Positions 15,775-24,092 are shown, numbered from the stretch's first letter. The stretch is 64,000 bases of DNA from JANQEU01 sp965228045 (GCA_965228045.1 OZ245789.1:3348001-3412000), one strand, 5' to 3'. A program made the numbers and translations. The notes: generated from the letters alone by a model not told the origin.

Positions 15775-17448
15775 ATGAAGTTATTCAAGGCATTTTCACA
15801 TTCCTTTCTAATCGTAACTGTCCTACCTTTTCTTTTTCTCTCCTGTCAAAATGGTGAAGAAATGGCCGAAGAACCTTCCAGGCCAAACATCATTTTTATC
15901 ATGAGTGACGATCATGCCTATCAGGCTATCAGTGCCTACGGTGGTCTTCTGGCGGATTTGGCTCCAACACCTAATATTGATAGAATCGGAGAAGCCGGAA
16001 TGCGATTTAACAATTGCCTGGTAACGAACTCAATATGCGGTCCATCAAGGGCTACCATCCTTACCGGAAAATACAGTCATCTGAATGGGTTTATCGACAA
16101 CACAATTGGCTCTCAATTCAACTTTGACCAGCAGTCTTATGCCAAAATACTACAGCAGAACGGGTATAAAACCGCAACCATTGGAAAGCTGCACCTCGGT
16201 GGTACCCCTACCGGTTTTGATTATTATGACATTTTACCCGGGCAAGGGCTGTATTACAACCCTGTCTTTATTAATCAGGATGGAGAGTATACAGAAGAAG
16301 GGTATGCCACGGACATCATTACTGAAAAATCTCTGGCATGGCTTGATTCGGTGAAAAATGAGGAGCAACCCTTCATGCTGATGATGTGGCACAAGGCACC
16401 GCACCGGGGTTGGCAACCAGGCCCTAATGAACTTGGGATGTACGAAAATGTGACTTTCCCTGAACCTGAGACACTATTTGATGATTATTCAGGGAATCGC
16501 GAACCAGCTGCTGCAAATTATATGTCCATCTCCGATGCCATGAGATTGGAGGACGACCTGAAACTAAGTGAGGAACCTCCACGCAGTATGAATGATGAGC
16601 AAAAAGCAAAATGGAAAGAGGTATATGATCCGATTTTGGCAGATTTCAGAGAAAAGAATCCACAAGGAAAAGAACTCACCAGCTTTAAGTATCAAAGATA
16701 CATGCGGGATTACCTGGCGTGCATATCTGCGGTAGATAAAAGCGTCGGAGCCTTACTTGACTATTTAAAAGAAACAGGCATGGATGAAAATACGATCGTA
16801 ATGTATTCCTCAGATCAGGGATTTTACCTGGGCGAACATGGTTGGTTTGATAAGCGCTGGATGTACGATGAGTCTTTAAAAACACCACTACTTGTCAGTT
16901 GGCCGGGTGTGACCGAACCAGGGTCCGTCAACAATGATTTGGTATCTAACCTCGATTTCGCAGAAACATTTGTAGACATCGCTGGCGGACAGGTTCCGGC
17001 GGATATGCAGGGAAGAAGCCTCGTGCCTGTACTAAAAGGAGAGACTCCGGATGATTGGAGAAAAGAGCATTACTACCATTATTATGAACATCCCTCAGAG
17101 CACGTAGTCCAAAGACATTACGGTATCACCACGGAAAAATACAAGCTGATCCACTTCTACTACGAGATGGATACCTGGGAACTGTACGACCTGGAAAAAG
17201 ACCCGCAGGAATTGAACAATGTGTATGATTCACCAGCCTATGTTGAAGTACAGGCACAATTGCATCAGCGACTTGAAAGGCTAAGAGATCAATACGGAGA
17301 CAGTGATTCTCTTAACCAGCATTTTATTGAAGAATACAACGAGAAGGTGGAACAAAACCCATATATCGAATATTGGAAGTTCTCCTGGGAGGAACTCAGA
17401 AAGTACTTCTCAGGGCAAGCTGAAGCCGAAGAAGAGTCCACGGAATAA
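15775..17448 (+). CDS. Lipoprotein sulfatase (family S1)
   Basis: A 557-residue sulfatase. The ATG at 15775 is chosen because it gives a lipoprotein signal ending FLFLSC; a GTG at 15751 is in frame. NIIFIMSDDHAYQAIS supplies the metal-binding Asp pair, Cys88 in SICGPSRATILTGK is the CxPxR formylglycine site, and IGKLHLGG, MLMMWHKAPH and YSSDQGFYLGEHGWFDKRWMYDES complete the active site. The pattern resembles sulfatases that release sulfate from carbohydrates. Activity would require a maturase encoded elsewhere. It is between brnTA and a deleted RAYT copy, with no other polysaccharide gene beside it. Confidence 0.9.
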   Translation: MKLFKAFSHSFLIVTVLPFLFLSCQNGEEMAEEPSRPNIIFIMSDDHAYQAISAYGGLLADLAPTPNIDRIGEAGMRFNNCLVTNSICGPSRATILTGKYSHLNGFIDNTIGSQFNFDQQSYAKILQQNGYKTATIGKLHLGGTPTGFDYYDILPGQGLYYNPVFINQDGEYTEEGYATDIITEKSLAWLDSVKNEEQPFMLMMWHKAPHRGWQPGPNELGMYENVTFPEPETLFDDYSGNREPAAANYMSISDAMRLEDDLKLSEEPPRSMNDEQKAKWKEVYDPILADFREKNPQGKELTSFKYQRYMRDYLACISAVDKSVGALLDYLKETGMDENTIVMYSSDQGFYLGEHGWFDKRWMYDESLKTPLLVSWPGVTEPGSVNNDLVSNLDFAETFVDIAGGQVPADMQGRSLVPVLKGETPDDWRKEHYYHYYEHPSEHVVQRHYGITTEKYKLIHFYYEMDTWELYDLEKDPQELNNVYDSPAYVEVQAQLHQRLERLRDQYGDSDSLNQHFIEEYNEKVEQNPYIEYWKFSWEELRKYFSGQAEAEEESTE

Positions 17449-17472
17449 TCTAGACTCAGGGTCAATATCTCT

Positions 17473-17720
17473 GTTGCTGGTGCGAGCTTGTAGCTCGTAC
17501 CCGAAGATTACATATTTTTAAAGATAATCTACTCATGAAACCATCAAGTGCAATCATGAGTCACAAATACAAATTCCACAACAAAGAAGGTCTTTATTTT
17601 GTCAGTTTAGCCATTGATTATTCTGGCGGAAAAGGTTTATTGGAGATCGATTTTATAGGATAAATGTTTAATTCGTACCCGATTTAGGAGGTACGAGCGA
17701 AACGCTCGCACCAGCGTTTG
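17473..17720 (+). mobile_element. Internally deleted RAYT/IS200-like element, copy 2
   Basis: It has the same ends and the same internal deletion junction as the copy at 12733-12977: the transposase codons after residue 19 are joined directly to residue 167. Its 3' half (codons 167-182) is base-for-base identical to the complete copy 1.2 kb downstream, while the 5' half differs at several bases, so gene conversion or mosaic origin is possible. It begins 25 bp after the sulfatase stop and fills most of the gap 17449-17799. No target duplication was seen, as expected for IS200-type movement. Confidence 0.88.
17556..17663 (+). CDS. 35-residue microprotein frame in deleted RAYT copy 2
   Basis: It has the same structure as the frame at 12813-12920, starting MSHKYKFHNKEG and ending LLEIDFIG, with an in-frame upstream ATG at 17535. 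Against copy 1 I count eight synonymous and three replacement differences. The frame is intact in both copies despite this divergence. Translation is unproven. Confidence 0.35.
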   Translation: MSHKYKFHNKEGLYFVSLAIDYSGGKGLLEIDFIG

Positions 17721-17752
17721 TTGTTGCATCGGCAAAACCACAGATAAATTAC

Positions 17753-17782
17753 GTACAATATCCTGTACATACATTATCTTTG
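17753..17782 (+). promoter_or_regulatory. yefM-yoeB promoter with TGTACA operator motif
   Basis: GTACA (17753-17757) and TGTAC (17764-17768) form an inverted repeat, and the second arm is part of TGTACA, the core motif known for YefM operators in enterobacteria. A TAnnTTTG-type -7 box (TATCTTTG) lies at 17775-17782, 18 bases before the start codon. Together these fit an autoregulated TA promoter. Confidence 0.6.
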
Positions 17783-17799
17783 CAAAAAACTGGCATAAG

Positions 17800-18051
17800 A
17801 TGGAAATCACAACTTACACAGACTTCAGAAGGAATATGAAGTCCTATTTTGAAAAGGTATTTACTATGGGTAAACCTCTTTTTATCTCAAGACCCAAAGG
17901 AGATGATATGGTTTTAATCAGTAAGAGTGAATATGAAAGTATGCAGGAAACATTTCATTTGTTACGTAGCCCAAAAAATGCAGAAAGATTATACGACGCT
18001 ATAAAATCCGACAAGAAAGATCAGGGAACGAAGCGCGAACTACAAGACTAA
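17800..18051 (+). CDS. yefM: YefM/Phd-family antitoxin
   Basis: An 83-residue antitoxin. Residues 1-50 match the Phd/YefM fold (TTYTDFRRNMKSYFEKVFTMGKPLFISRPKGDDMVLISKSEYES), which binds DNA as a dimer; the C-terminal 30 charged residues are the disordered toxin-binding tail. Its stop codon is directly followed by the ATG of the toxin gene. It would neutralise the YoeB toxin and repress the promoter upstream. Confidence 0.9.
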   Translation: MEITTYTDFRRNMKSYFEKVFTMGKPLFISRPKGDDMVLISKSEYESMQETFHLLRSPKNAERLYDAIKSDKKDQGTKRELQD

Positions 18052-18306
18052 ATGACCATTGTCTTCATGGACCAGGCCTGGGAAGACTACCTGTACTGGC
18101 AGCAACAGGACAAAAAGACTCTAAAAAAAATCAACACTTTAATAAAGGACATTGATAGAAATCCATATTCCGGCATAGGTTCACCCGAACCACTGAAATA
18201 TGATCTTTCCGGATATTGGTCCCGTCGAATTTCCCTGGAACACCGGCTGGTTTACAGGATCCATCAGAATGAAATCAGGGTGATCCAATGCCGATATCAT
18301 TATTGA
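18052..18306 (+). CDS. yoeB: YoeB-family ribosome-dependent mRNA endonuclease toxin
   Basis: An 84-residue protein of exact YoeB length. Glu46 (SPEPLK), Arg65 (EHRLVYRI), His83 and Tyr84 (terminal RYHY) occupy the positions of the catalytic residues of E. coli YoeB, so the toxin looks active. It would cut mRNA in the ribosomal A site when the antitoxin is degraded. It follows yefM with no gap. The full RAYT element begins 57 bp after its stop. Confidence 0.92.
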   Translation: MTIVFMDQAWEDYLYWQQQDKKTLKKINTLIKDIDRNPYSGIGSPEPLKYDLSGYWSRRISLEHRLVYRIHQNEIRVIQCRYHY

Positions 18307-18362
18307 TGGGCATAATCCAATTAGACTCTAATTCGTCAGTTTAATTCCCACCTCGAAGTACC

Positions 18363-19050
18363 GTTGCTGGTGCGAGCTTGTAGCTCGTACCCGATTATTA
18401 TATATCTTTAAAGAAACCCGCTCATGAACTATCAAATTCAATCATGAGCCGCAAATACAAATTCCATAACAAAGAAGGTCTTTACTTCGTCAGTTTCGCA
18501 ACTATCAATTGGATAGACGTATTCGTCAGAGACCATTACTTCATGCTGATGCTGGATAGTCTAAATTTTTGTAGAAAGTCAAAAGGCATGGAGATATTTT
18601 GTTATTGTATAATGCCGAGTCACGTTCATCTTATTTTCAGAACTACTCACAATGACCCCGGTGCAATACTTAGGGATTTAAAGACATATACGTCTAAGAA
18701 AATGCAAAAAACCATTGCTGAAAATCCGTTAGAGAGTCGAAAAGATTGGATCATTCGGATGATGGCTGAAGAAGGTAAATCAAAGAGCAACATTAAGCAT
18801 TTCCAATTCTGGCAGCAACACAACAAACCTATTGAGCTTTGGAGTTCATATATCATTGATCAGAAAGTTGATTATATCCATATGAATCCCGTGGAAGCTG
18901 GTTTCGTCTTGGAACCGGAACACTGGAAATACAGCAGCGCCATTGATTATTCTGGCGGAAAAGGTTTATTGGAGATCGATTTTATAGGATAAATGTTTAA
19001 TTGGTACCTGATATTAGGAGGTACGAGCGAAACGCTCGCACCAGCGTTTG
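18363..19050 (+). mobile_element. Complete RAYT/IS200-like element
   Basis: A 688-bp element. The left end (GTTGCTGGTGCGAGC) folds with a downstream AGCTCGTACC arm around TGT. The right end has GGTACGAGCG and CGCTCGCACC around AAA, then AGCG and TTTG. The two ends are near-inverted repeats of each other, each an imperfect hairpin, as in IS200/IS605 and REP/RAYT systems. GGA precedes the right hairpin, giving GGAG, one of the tetranucleotides known beside REP units. It carries a single transposase gene. Its right end lies inside a RelE-type toxin gene. Confidence 0.9.
18444..18992 (+). CDS. REP-associated tyrosine transposase (Y1, HUH)
   Basis: A 182-residue single-strand transposase of the Y1_Tnp family (PF01797). 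His60-Val-His62 in MPSHVHLIF is the HUH metal motif, and Tyr144 in KVDYIHMNPVEAGFV aligns with the catalytic tyrosine of E. coli RAYT. FQFWQQHNKPIELW is also typical. The frame is intact, so it could act on its own element and on the two deleted copies in trans. A seven-codon frame from ATG 18424 ends in the TGA that overlaps its ATG; in the deleted copies the same upstream ATG is in frame, so this copy appears to have lost one base in the leader. Confidence 0.9.
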   Translation: MSRKYKFHNKEGLYFVSFATINWIDVFVRDHYFMLMLDSLNFCRKSKGMEIFCYCIMPSHVHLIFRTTHNDPGAILRDLKTYTSKKMQKTIAENPLESRKDWIIRMMAEEGKSKSNIKHFQFWQQHNKPIELWSSYIIDQKVDYIHMNPVEAGFVLEPEHWKYSSAIDYSGGKGLLEIDFIG

Positions 19051-19198
19051 ATTTAGAAATCTGCTTTGTTTTTGCCTTTACGATTTGAATCAACTTTTTC
19101 GAATATGTAGTCGATTTGTTCTTTTCGACCCAAAACTTTAAAATTCCTGAATATTGAATGTCCGCGGTTTTTGTCCAGACTATAATTCGTCCAGCCAT
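19051..19198 (-). pseudogene. RelE/ParE-family toxin, cut after about 49 codons by the RAYT element
   Basis: The first 49 residues (MAGRIIVWTKTADIQYSG, then KFWVEKNKSTTYSKKLIQIVK) match the N-terminal half of Bacteroidota RelE/ParE toxins, normally about 95-100 residues long. The frame then enters the inverted terminal repeat of the RAYT element and ends at 18947 after 34 unrelated residues. The missing half, which holds the catalytic residues of the family, was not found on the other side of the element. The gene overlaps its antitoxin gene by 19 bases. It is almost certainly inactive. Confidence 0.82.
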
Positions 19199-19422
19199 TC
19201 ACGATTACGTTTGTCCATAGCTTCCTGAGAAATTAAATCGCCATTTTTAATATCATTCTCGCTCATTTTCAAAATTTCCTTCTGGGTATCAGTTAAAACT
19301 ATAACCTTCCCATCATTATCACCCGAGGAGATTAAGTTATTCAACGCCTCCAGAAAATCCGGGTTTTTGATAGCAAGAATCTTGTCGATTAATTCGTTTC
19401 TTATTTTATCCACTGTTGACAT
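19180..19422 (-). CDS. Antitoxin partner of the truncated RelE/ParE toxin
   Basis: An 80-residue acidic protein (IRNELIDKILAIKNPDFLEAL, then VIVLTDTQKEILKMSENDIKNG) of the type found directly upstream of RelE toxins in Bacteroidota. It has no obvious DNA-binding domain. The frame is intact and overlaps the toxin start. With the toxin cut in half it is now an orphan; it could persist by chance or neutralise related toxins. Confidence 0.75.
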   Translation of the reverse strand: MSTVDKIRNELIDKILAIKNPDFLEALNNLISSGDNDGKVIVLTDTQKEILKMSENDIKNGDLISQEAMDKRNREWLDEL

Positions 19423-19496
19423 AGATTGCTAGAATATATAAAATTCAGAAATGTTAACCATTCCTCCTATAGAAGAATCATCTATTATTCATAAAA

Positions 19497-21743
19497 CTAC
19501 CCCAACGAAATCCCTTCCTGTACAAAAGGTTGGTTATAATACCGCTTACCCTGGGCTTTATAAAGTGCATTTGCTAATGCACCTATAACCGGTGGGAATG
19601 GAGGCTCTCCCATTCCGGTAGGATCTATCTCGTTTTGCACAAAATGTACATCTATGGATTTTGGAGCCTCTCCATGACGGATCATACGATAACTGTCAAA
19701 ATTCCGCTTATCCGGAACTCCGTCTTTAAAAGTCAATGACCCATACAATGCATTACCAATACCATCGACGATGGCACCTTCAGCCATGTTGGTGGCGGCA
19801 TCCGGGTTCACCACAATGCCACAGTCAATAGCACAACTGACCTTGGGAATCTTGATGTTTCCATTATCCACTGTTACATCCACGACCTGGGCCACATAAG
19901 TATTATGACAGAAATAGGCCGCAACTCCCCTGCTGACTCCTTCAGAATTTTGTGACCAGTTTGCCTTTTCCCTAACCAATCTTAGAACACCAGCATATCG
20001 GTCTGGTTCGTAATCATTATTCTCACCAACCGGATTATTTTTCGCTCTTTCCAGCAACTCCAACCTAAAATCAATCGGATCCTTACCGGCCGCCTCGGCG
20101 ACTTCATCCAGGAAAGATTGCTCAGCAGGACCTATGAAATTTGACCGCGGAGCCCTGAAGGAGCCAACGGTAATATTCGAATCCATCGACCAGTCTTCCG
20201 CCAGATAATTATCTACCGCGCCGGCAGGAAATCTATCCGGGTACAATGGACCTTCCGGAATACCTCCGGCCCGCACATGAAAGCCGACCAGGTTATTATT
20301 TTCATCTAATGCTGCCCTGTAAACAGCCTGATAGGTTGGTCTGTAAATACCGGAAGTCATATCATCTTCCCGGGAATAAACCAATTTGACGGGCGCCTTT
20401 ACCTTTTCGGAGATTACCGCTGCTTCTACTAACCAGTGTGCGTAGGACCTTCTTCCGTATCCCCCTCCCAGTCTGGTCATCTCTATGTCAATGTTTTCCA
20501 GTGGAATACCCAATCGTTTTGAAAGGGTTACTTCCGTAAACTCCGGTTTCTGGAGCGGACCTCTGAGTTTGGCTTTCCCATCCTTTACATTTGCGAAGAA
20601 GTTCATGGGCTCCATACAATTATGCGCCAGAAAGGGTGCCTTATAAGTTCTCTCTATAACCTTTGCTGCATTTCGGAATGCTTTGTCAGGATCGCCGTCC
20701 TTACGCCGGACATTGGTCGAAGTAGAAGACATTTTATCCATTAAAGATAGATGATCCTCCGTGCTTTCCATACCTGCAGGCATGCTCATAGTTTGGGTTC
20801 CCCCAAAACCATTTCGCACATATTCATAGCTTTCGAAAGGCCGCCACTCAACCTTAATCGCTTTTTTTGCCTGCATCACTTCCCAGGTACTTTTACCCAC
20901 TATAGCTACCAGTTCATGAAATGTACAGGTATCAAAATACTGACGTTCATAATCATCCTGCATCACTTTGAGTGGAAATGCATCCACAATTCCGGGCATG
21001 GATTTAACTGAACTTTCGTCAAATGATTTGAGCGTCATCCCAAACGAAGGCGGATGTACTATCATCGCCGTCAGCATGCCCTCCTCTTTGACATCAATGC
21101 CAAACAATGGCTTACCTGTGACGATTTTCTCACCATCCACGTTTTTTCGTGAAGTACCTATGATCCTAAAATCTTTTATCTCCTTCAATTGTACTTCCTC
21201 GGGAACATCCATACCTACGACCTTCGAGGCCATCTCGCCATAATGAGCAGAACGGTTACTCCCTGAATGTATCAACCAACCCTTGTCTGTTGTCACCTCG
21301 CTAACAGGAACATCCCATTCTTTTGCCGCTGCCTGCTTCAGCATTGTCCTGGCAGTGGCCCCAGCCATGCGCAGGCTATTCCATCCCCGTCTTATAGCCT
21401 GACTTCCGCCAATAAACTGACGCGTATATTTATCAACATCCAGGGGTGCCTGCTCCACGATTACTTTATCCCAACTAACATCAAGCTCCTCCGCTACGAT
21501 CATGGGCATCGAAGTTTTCACATTTTGGCCACCCTCCGGGTTTGGAGACATGATCGTCACCATACCATTATCGGCTATTTTGAGAAATCCATTGATGTCA
21601 AACCAGTCTTTCGGAACTTCGGACATCATACCACCGCTATCCTGGCAACCGGCCAACCAACTAAAGGTCAGCATCAATCCACCACCAGCCGCAGCAGAGG
21701 TTTTTAAAAACGATCTTCTTCCAACTTTTGTCCTCAGTTTCAT
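19497..21743 (-). CDS. Molybdopterin-binding large subunit, isoquinoline 1-oxidoreductase type (copy 1)
   Basis: About 748 residues of the xanthine dehydrogenase/aldehyde oxidase family, IorB-like. The ATG at 21743 is chosen because it gives a Tat signal (RRSFLKTSAAAGGG) followed by a lipobox-like LAGC. The molybdopterin domains show RLGGGYGRRSYAHW, SFRAPRSNFIGPAEQSFLDE and GMGEPPFPPVIGA, which holds the expected catalytic Glu. Folded cofactor-loaded enzyme would be exported by Tat. It is the last gene of the minus-strand operon and a close paralogue of the next entry upstream; a hairpin lies between them. Confidence 0.9.
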   Translation of the reverse strand: MKLRTKVGRRSFLKTSAAAGGGLMLTFSWLAGCQDSGGMMSEVPKDWFDINGFLKIADNGMVTIMSPNPEGGQNVKTSMPMIVAEELDVSWDKVIVEQAPLDVDKYTRQFIGGSQAIRRGWNSLRMAGATARTMLKQAAAKEWDVPVSEVTTDKGWLIHSGSNRSAHYGEMASKVVGMDVPEEVQLKEIKDFRIIGTSRKNVDGEKIVTGKPLFGIDVKEEGMLTAMIVHPPSFGMTLKSFDESSVKSMPGIVDAFPLKVMQDDYERQYFDTCTFHELVAIVGKSTWEVMQAKKAIKVEWRPFESYEYVRNGFGGTQTMSMPAGMESTEDHLSLMDKMSSTSTNVRRKDGDPDKAFRNAAKVIERTYKAPFLAHNCMEPMNFFANVKDGKAKLRGPLQKPEFTEVTLSKRLGIPLENIDIEMTRLGGGYGRRSYAHWLVEAAVISEKVKAPVKLVYSREDDMTSGIYRPTYQAVYRAALDENNNLVGFHVRAGGIPEGPLYPDRFPAGAVDNYLAEDWSMDSNITVGSFRAPRSNFIGPAEQSFLDEVAEAAGKDPIDFRLELLERAKNNPVGENNDYEPDRYAGVLRLVREKANWSQNSEGVSRGVAAYFCHNTYVAQVVDVTVDNGNIKIPKVSCAIDCGIVVNPDAATNMAEGAIVDGIGNALYGSLTFKDGVPDKRNFDSYRMIRHGEAPKSIDVHFVQNEIDPTGMGEPPFPPVIGALANALYKAQGKRYYNQPFVQEGISLG

Positions 21744-21786
21744 GGATGTAAGTTTTTGGTATTCGAGTTCCTTTAATTTAAAAAGA

Positions 21787-21812
21787 AAAGGCCAGTTTTT
21801 AAACCGGCCTTT
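21787..21812 (-). terminator. Hairpin between the two molybdenum hydroxylase large subunits
   Basis: The stem AAAGGCC (21787-21793) with GGCCTTT (21806-21812) extends inward through GTTT and AAAC, and is followed on the minus strand by a T-rich stretch. It lies between the two paralogous genes and may reduce transcription into the downstream copy. Confidence 0.6.
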
Positions 21813-21830
21813 CATTTAAATAACCATTAT

Positions 21831-24092
21831 TTAACCTAATGAAATTCCTTCTTTCAAGAACGGCTGACTGTAATACCGCTTACCTGTATTCTTGTACAAG
21901 GCATTGGCCACAGCTCCGAATATTGGTGGGAATGGAGGTTCTCCCATTCCTGTCGGATCGATCTCATTTTTCACGAAATGAACATCAATCGACTTGGGTG
22001 CCTCGTTCATCCTGATCATCCTGTAATTGTTGAAATTGGACTTCTCAGGTACACCATTCCTAAAAGGCATCTCCCCGTAAAAAGCATTGCCAATTCCATC
22101 TACAACCGCTCCTTCTGCCATATTCGCCGCTGCATCGGGATTGATCACAATTCCACAATCTATGGCACACGTGACCCTTTCAACTTTTGGTCTACCATTC
22201 ACCATTTTCAGATCCAGCACATGAGCGGCATAGCTATTGTGACAGAAATAGGCAGCCACACCTCTGAAAGTACCTTCCTGAGGAGTACTCCAGTTGGATT
22301 TGTCTCTGACCAGTTCCAAAACTCCCGCATAGCGATCTGCTTCATAGTCATTGTTCTCACCAACAGGATTGTCTTTCGCCCTTGCCAGCAAATCCAATCT
22401 GAATTGGATCGGATCTTTTCCTGCCTCCTCCGCCACTTCATCCAGGAACGATTGCTCAGCTCCTGCAATGAAGTTTGACCTTGGAGCTCTAAAAGCACCG
22501 ATGGTAATGTTCGATTCAAGGGCCCATTCCTCTGCAAGATAATTATCCACAGCACCAGCGGGGAAACGATTCGCCGCATGTCCAAGTGGGCTTTCAGGTA
22601 TTCCGCCAGCCTTGACATGGAAACCAATCAAATTGTTGTTCTCATCAAGAGCAGCCCTGTATGTCGCCATATAGGTTGGACGATAAATACCAAAGGTCAT
22701 ATCATCTTCCCTGGTATAAACCAGCTTAACCGGCTTATTTAATTTTTGAGAGATCAGGGCAGCTTCTACCATGTAGTGCCCGTATGCCCTTCTTCCGAAA
22801 CCGCCACCCATGCGGGTCATAACGATTTCAATTTTGTCGATAGGCATGCCAAGGCTGGCAGACAGCGTACCTTCTATGATCTCTGGTGCCTGAATCGGAG
22901 CACTGATGATGGCTCTTTCAGATGTCACATCAGCAACGCAATTGATGGGTTCCATCATATTATGTGCCAGGAATGGAGCCGTGTAAGTTCTTTCAATAAC
23001 CTTAGCCGCATTGGCAAACGCTCCGTCCGGATCACCGTCTTTTCGAAGCAATTCGCATGGCTGGGATGCCCGTTTGCGCATAGAGGCGATGTGGTCCTCA
23101 CTGCTTTCCAGCCCACCGGGCACTTTTACAGTTGCGGCATTGCCTCTTGCATTGATGGGGAATGATTGTTCATCAAATTTTTCCCACTCTACTCTAAGCG
23201 CTTTTTTCGCATTCATCACCTCCCAGGTGCTTTTACCTACAATCGCCACCAACTCAGGGAAGGTATTGGTATCGAAGAAGTTACGCTTATAATCGTCTTT
23301 ATATGTTTTTATGGAGAAAACATCCACAATACCGGGCATGGACTTCACAGATGACGCATCAAACGACTTTAGTTTCATGCCAAATGCCGGTGGATGTGCA
23401 ATGGCAGCCGTAAGCATGCCTTCCTGCTTGATGTCCAGGCTGAACATCTTACCACCACTTACAATTTCCTTTCCGTCTACATTCTTCTTAGAATTACCAA
23501 TAATGGTAAAATCCTTCACTTCTTTCAGTTCAACTTCCTCAGGAGCAGTAAGCTTTGACGCAGCCATGGCAAACTCTCCATAGCCAGCGGATTTGCCGGA
23601 AACTTTGTGGATGAGCTTTGAATTCTCGGTGGTGATCTCAATTGCGGGTACACCCCATGCATCAGCCGCAGCTTGTTTGAGCATCTGCTTTGCCGTGGCA
23701 CCGGCCATTCTCAATGGTTTCCATCCTTGTCTTATTCCCTGACTTCCGCCTGTAAATTGTCTTTCATATAAACTGGCATTGAATGGTGCCATCTCGGCAA
23801 TGACATTTTTCCAATCCATGTCCAGTTCGTCCGCCACAATCATGGGCATACTGGTTTTCACGTTACTGCCAAACTCCGGGTTTGGACAATAAATCGTTGC
23901 CACGCCATTCTCTCCTATTTTGAGATAAGCATTTAGCTCAAACCACTCCTCAGGCATGGCCAGCACTTCGGCTTCCTTAGTACCCGGTGAACAACTGGCT
24001 AACCAACTAAAACTGATCATCAGACCACCACCGGCTGCGGCGGAAGTTTTCAGAAATGATCTTCTACCGAATTTTGTTCTTAAAAGCGTCAT
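21831..24092 (-). CDS. Molybdopterin-binding large subunit, isoquinoline 1-oxidoreductase type (copy 2)
   Basis: A 753-residue paralogue of the previous gene with the same Tat signal (GRRSFLKTSAAAGGG) and lipobox-like LASC. It keeps RMGGGFGRRAYGHY, AFRAPRSNFIAGAEQSFLDE and GMGEPPFPPIFGA, so both copies look catalytic. It begins 11 bases after the stop of the [2Fe-2S] subunit gene and is the first large subunit of the operon. Family members hydroxylate N-heterocycles or oxidise aldehydes; the substrate here is unknown. Tandem copies may differ in substrate or form a mixed complex. Confidence 0.9.
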   Translation of the reverse strand: MTLLRTKFGRRSFLKTSAAAGGGLMISFSWLASCSPGTKEAEVLAMPEEWFELNAYLKIGENGVATIYCPNPEFGSNVKTSMPMIVADELDMDWKNVIAEMAPFNASLYERQFTGGSQGIRQGWKPLRMAGATAKQMLKQAAADAWGVPAIEITTENSKLIHKVSGKSAGYGEFAMAASKLTAPEEVELKEVKDFTIIGNSKKNVDGKEIVSGGKMFSLDIKQEGMLTAAIAHPPAFGMKLKSFDASSVKSMPGIVDVFSIKTYKDDYKRNFFDTNTFPELVAIVGKSTWEVMNAKKALRVEWEKFDEQSFPINARGNAATVKVPGGLESSEDHIASMRKRASQPCELLRKDGDPDGAFANAAKVIERTYTAPFLAHNMMEPINCVADVTSERAIISAPIQAPEIIEGTLSASLGMPIDKIEIVMTRMGGGFGRRAYGHYMVEAALISQKLNKPVKLVYTREDDMTFGIYRPTYMATYRAALDENNNLIGFHVKAGGIPESPLGHAANRFPAGAVDNYLAEEWALESNITIGAFRAPRSNFIAGAEQSFLDEVAEEAGKDPIQFRLDLLARAKDNPVGENNDYEADRYAGVLELVRDKSNWSTPQEGTFRGVAAYFCHNSYAAHVLDLKMVNGRPKVERVTCAIDCGIVINPDAAANMAEGAVVDGIGNAFYGEMPFRNGVPEKSNFNNYRMIRMNEAPKSIDVHFVKNEIDPTGMGEPPFPPIFGAVANALYKNTGKRYYSQPFLKEGISLG

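Noticed and set aside
18947..19050. Last 34 codons of the RelE-type toxin frame as real toxin
   Set aside because: They are the reverse complement of the RAYT terminal repeat and transposase 3' end, so they are a read-through artefact of the insertion.
12733..19050. CRISPR array from the repeated palindromes
   Set aside because: The four repeats are kilobases apart with no regular spacers and no cas genes; they are transposon ends.
21267..21707. 146-codon plus-strand frame inside the first molybdenum hydroxylase subunit
   Set aside because: It lies opposite a strongly conserved enzyme gene, as do several other long antisense frames there; none has a recognisable domain.
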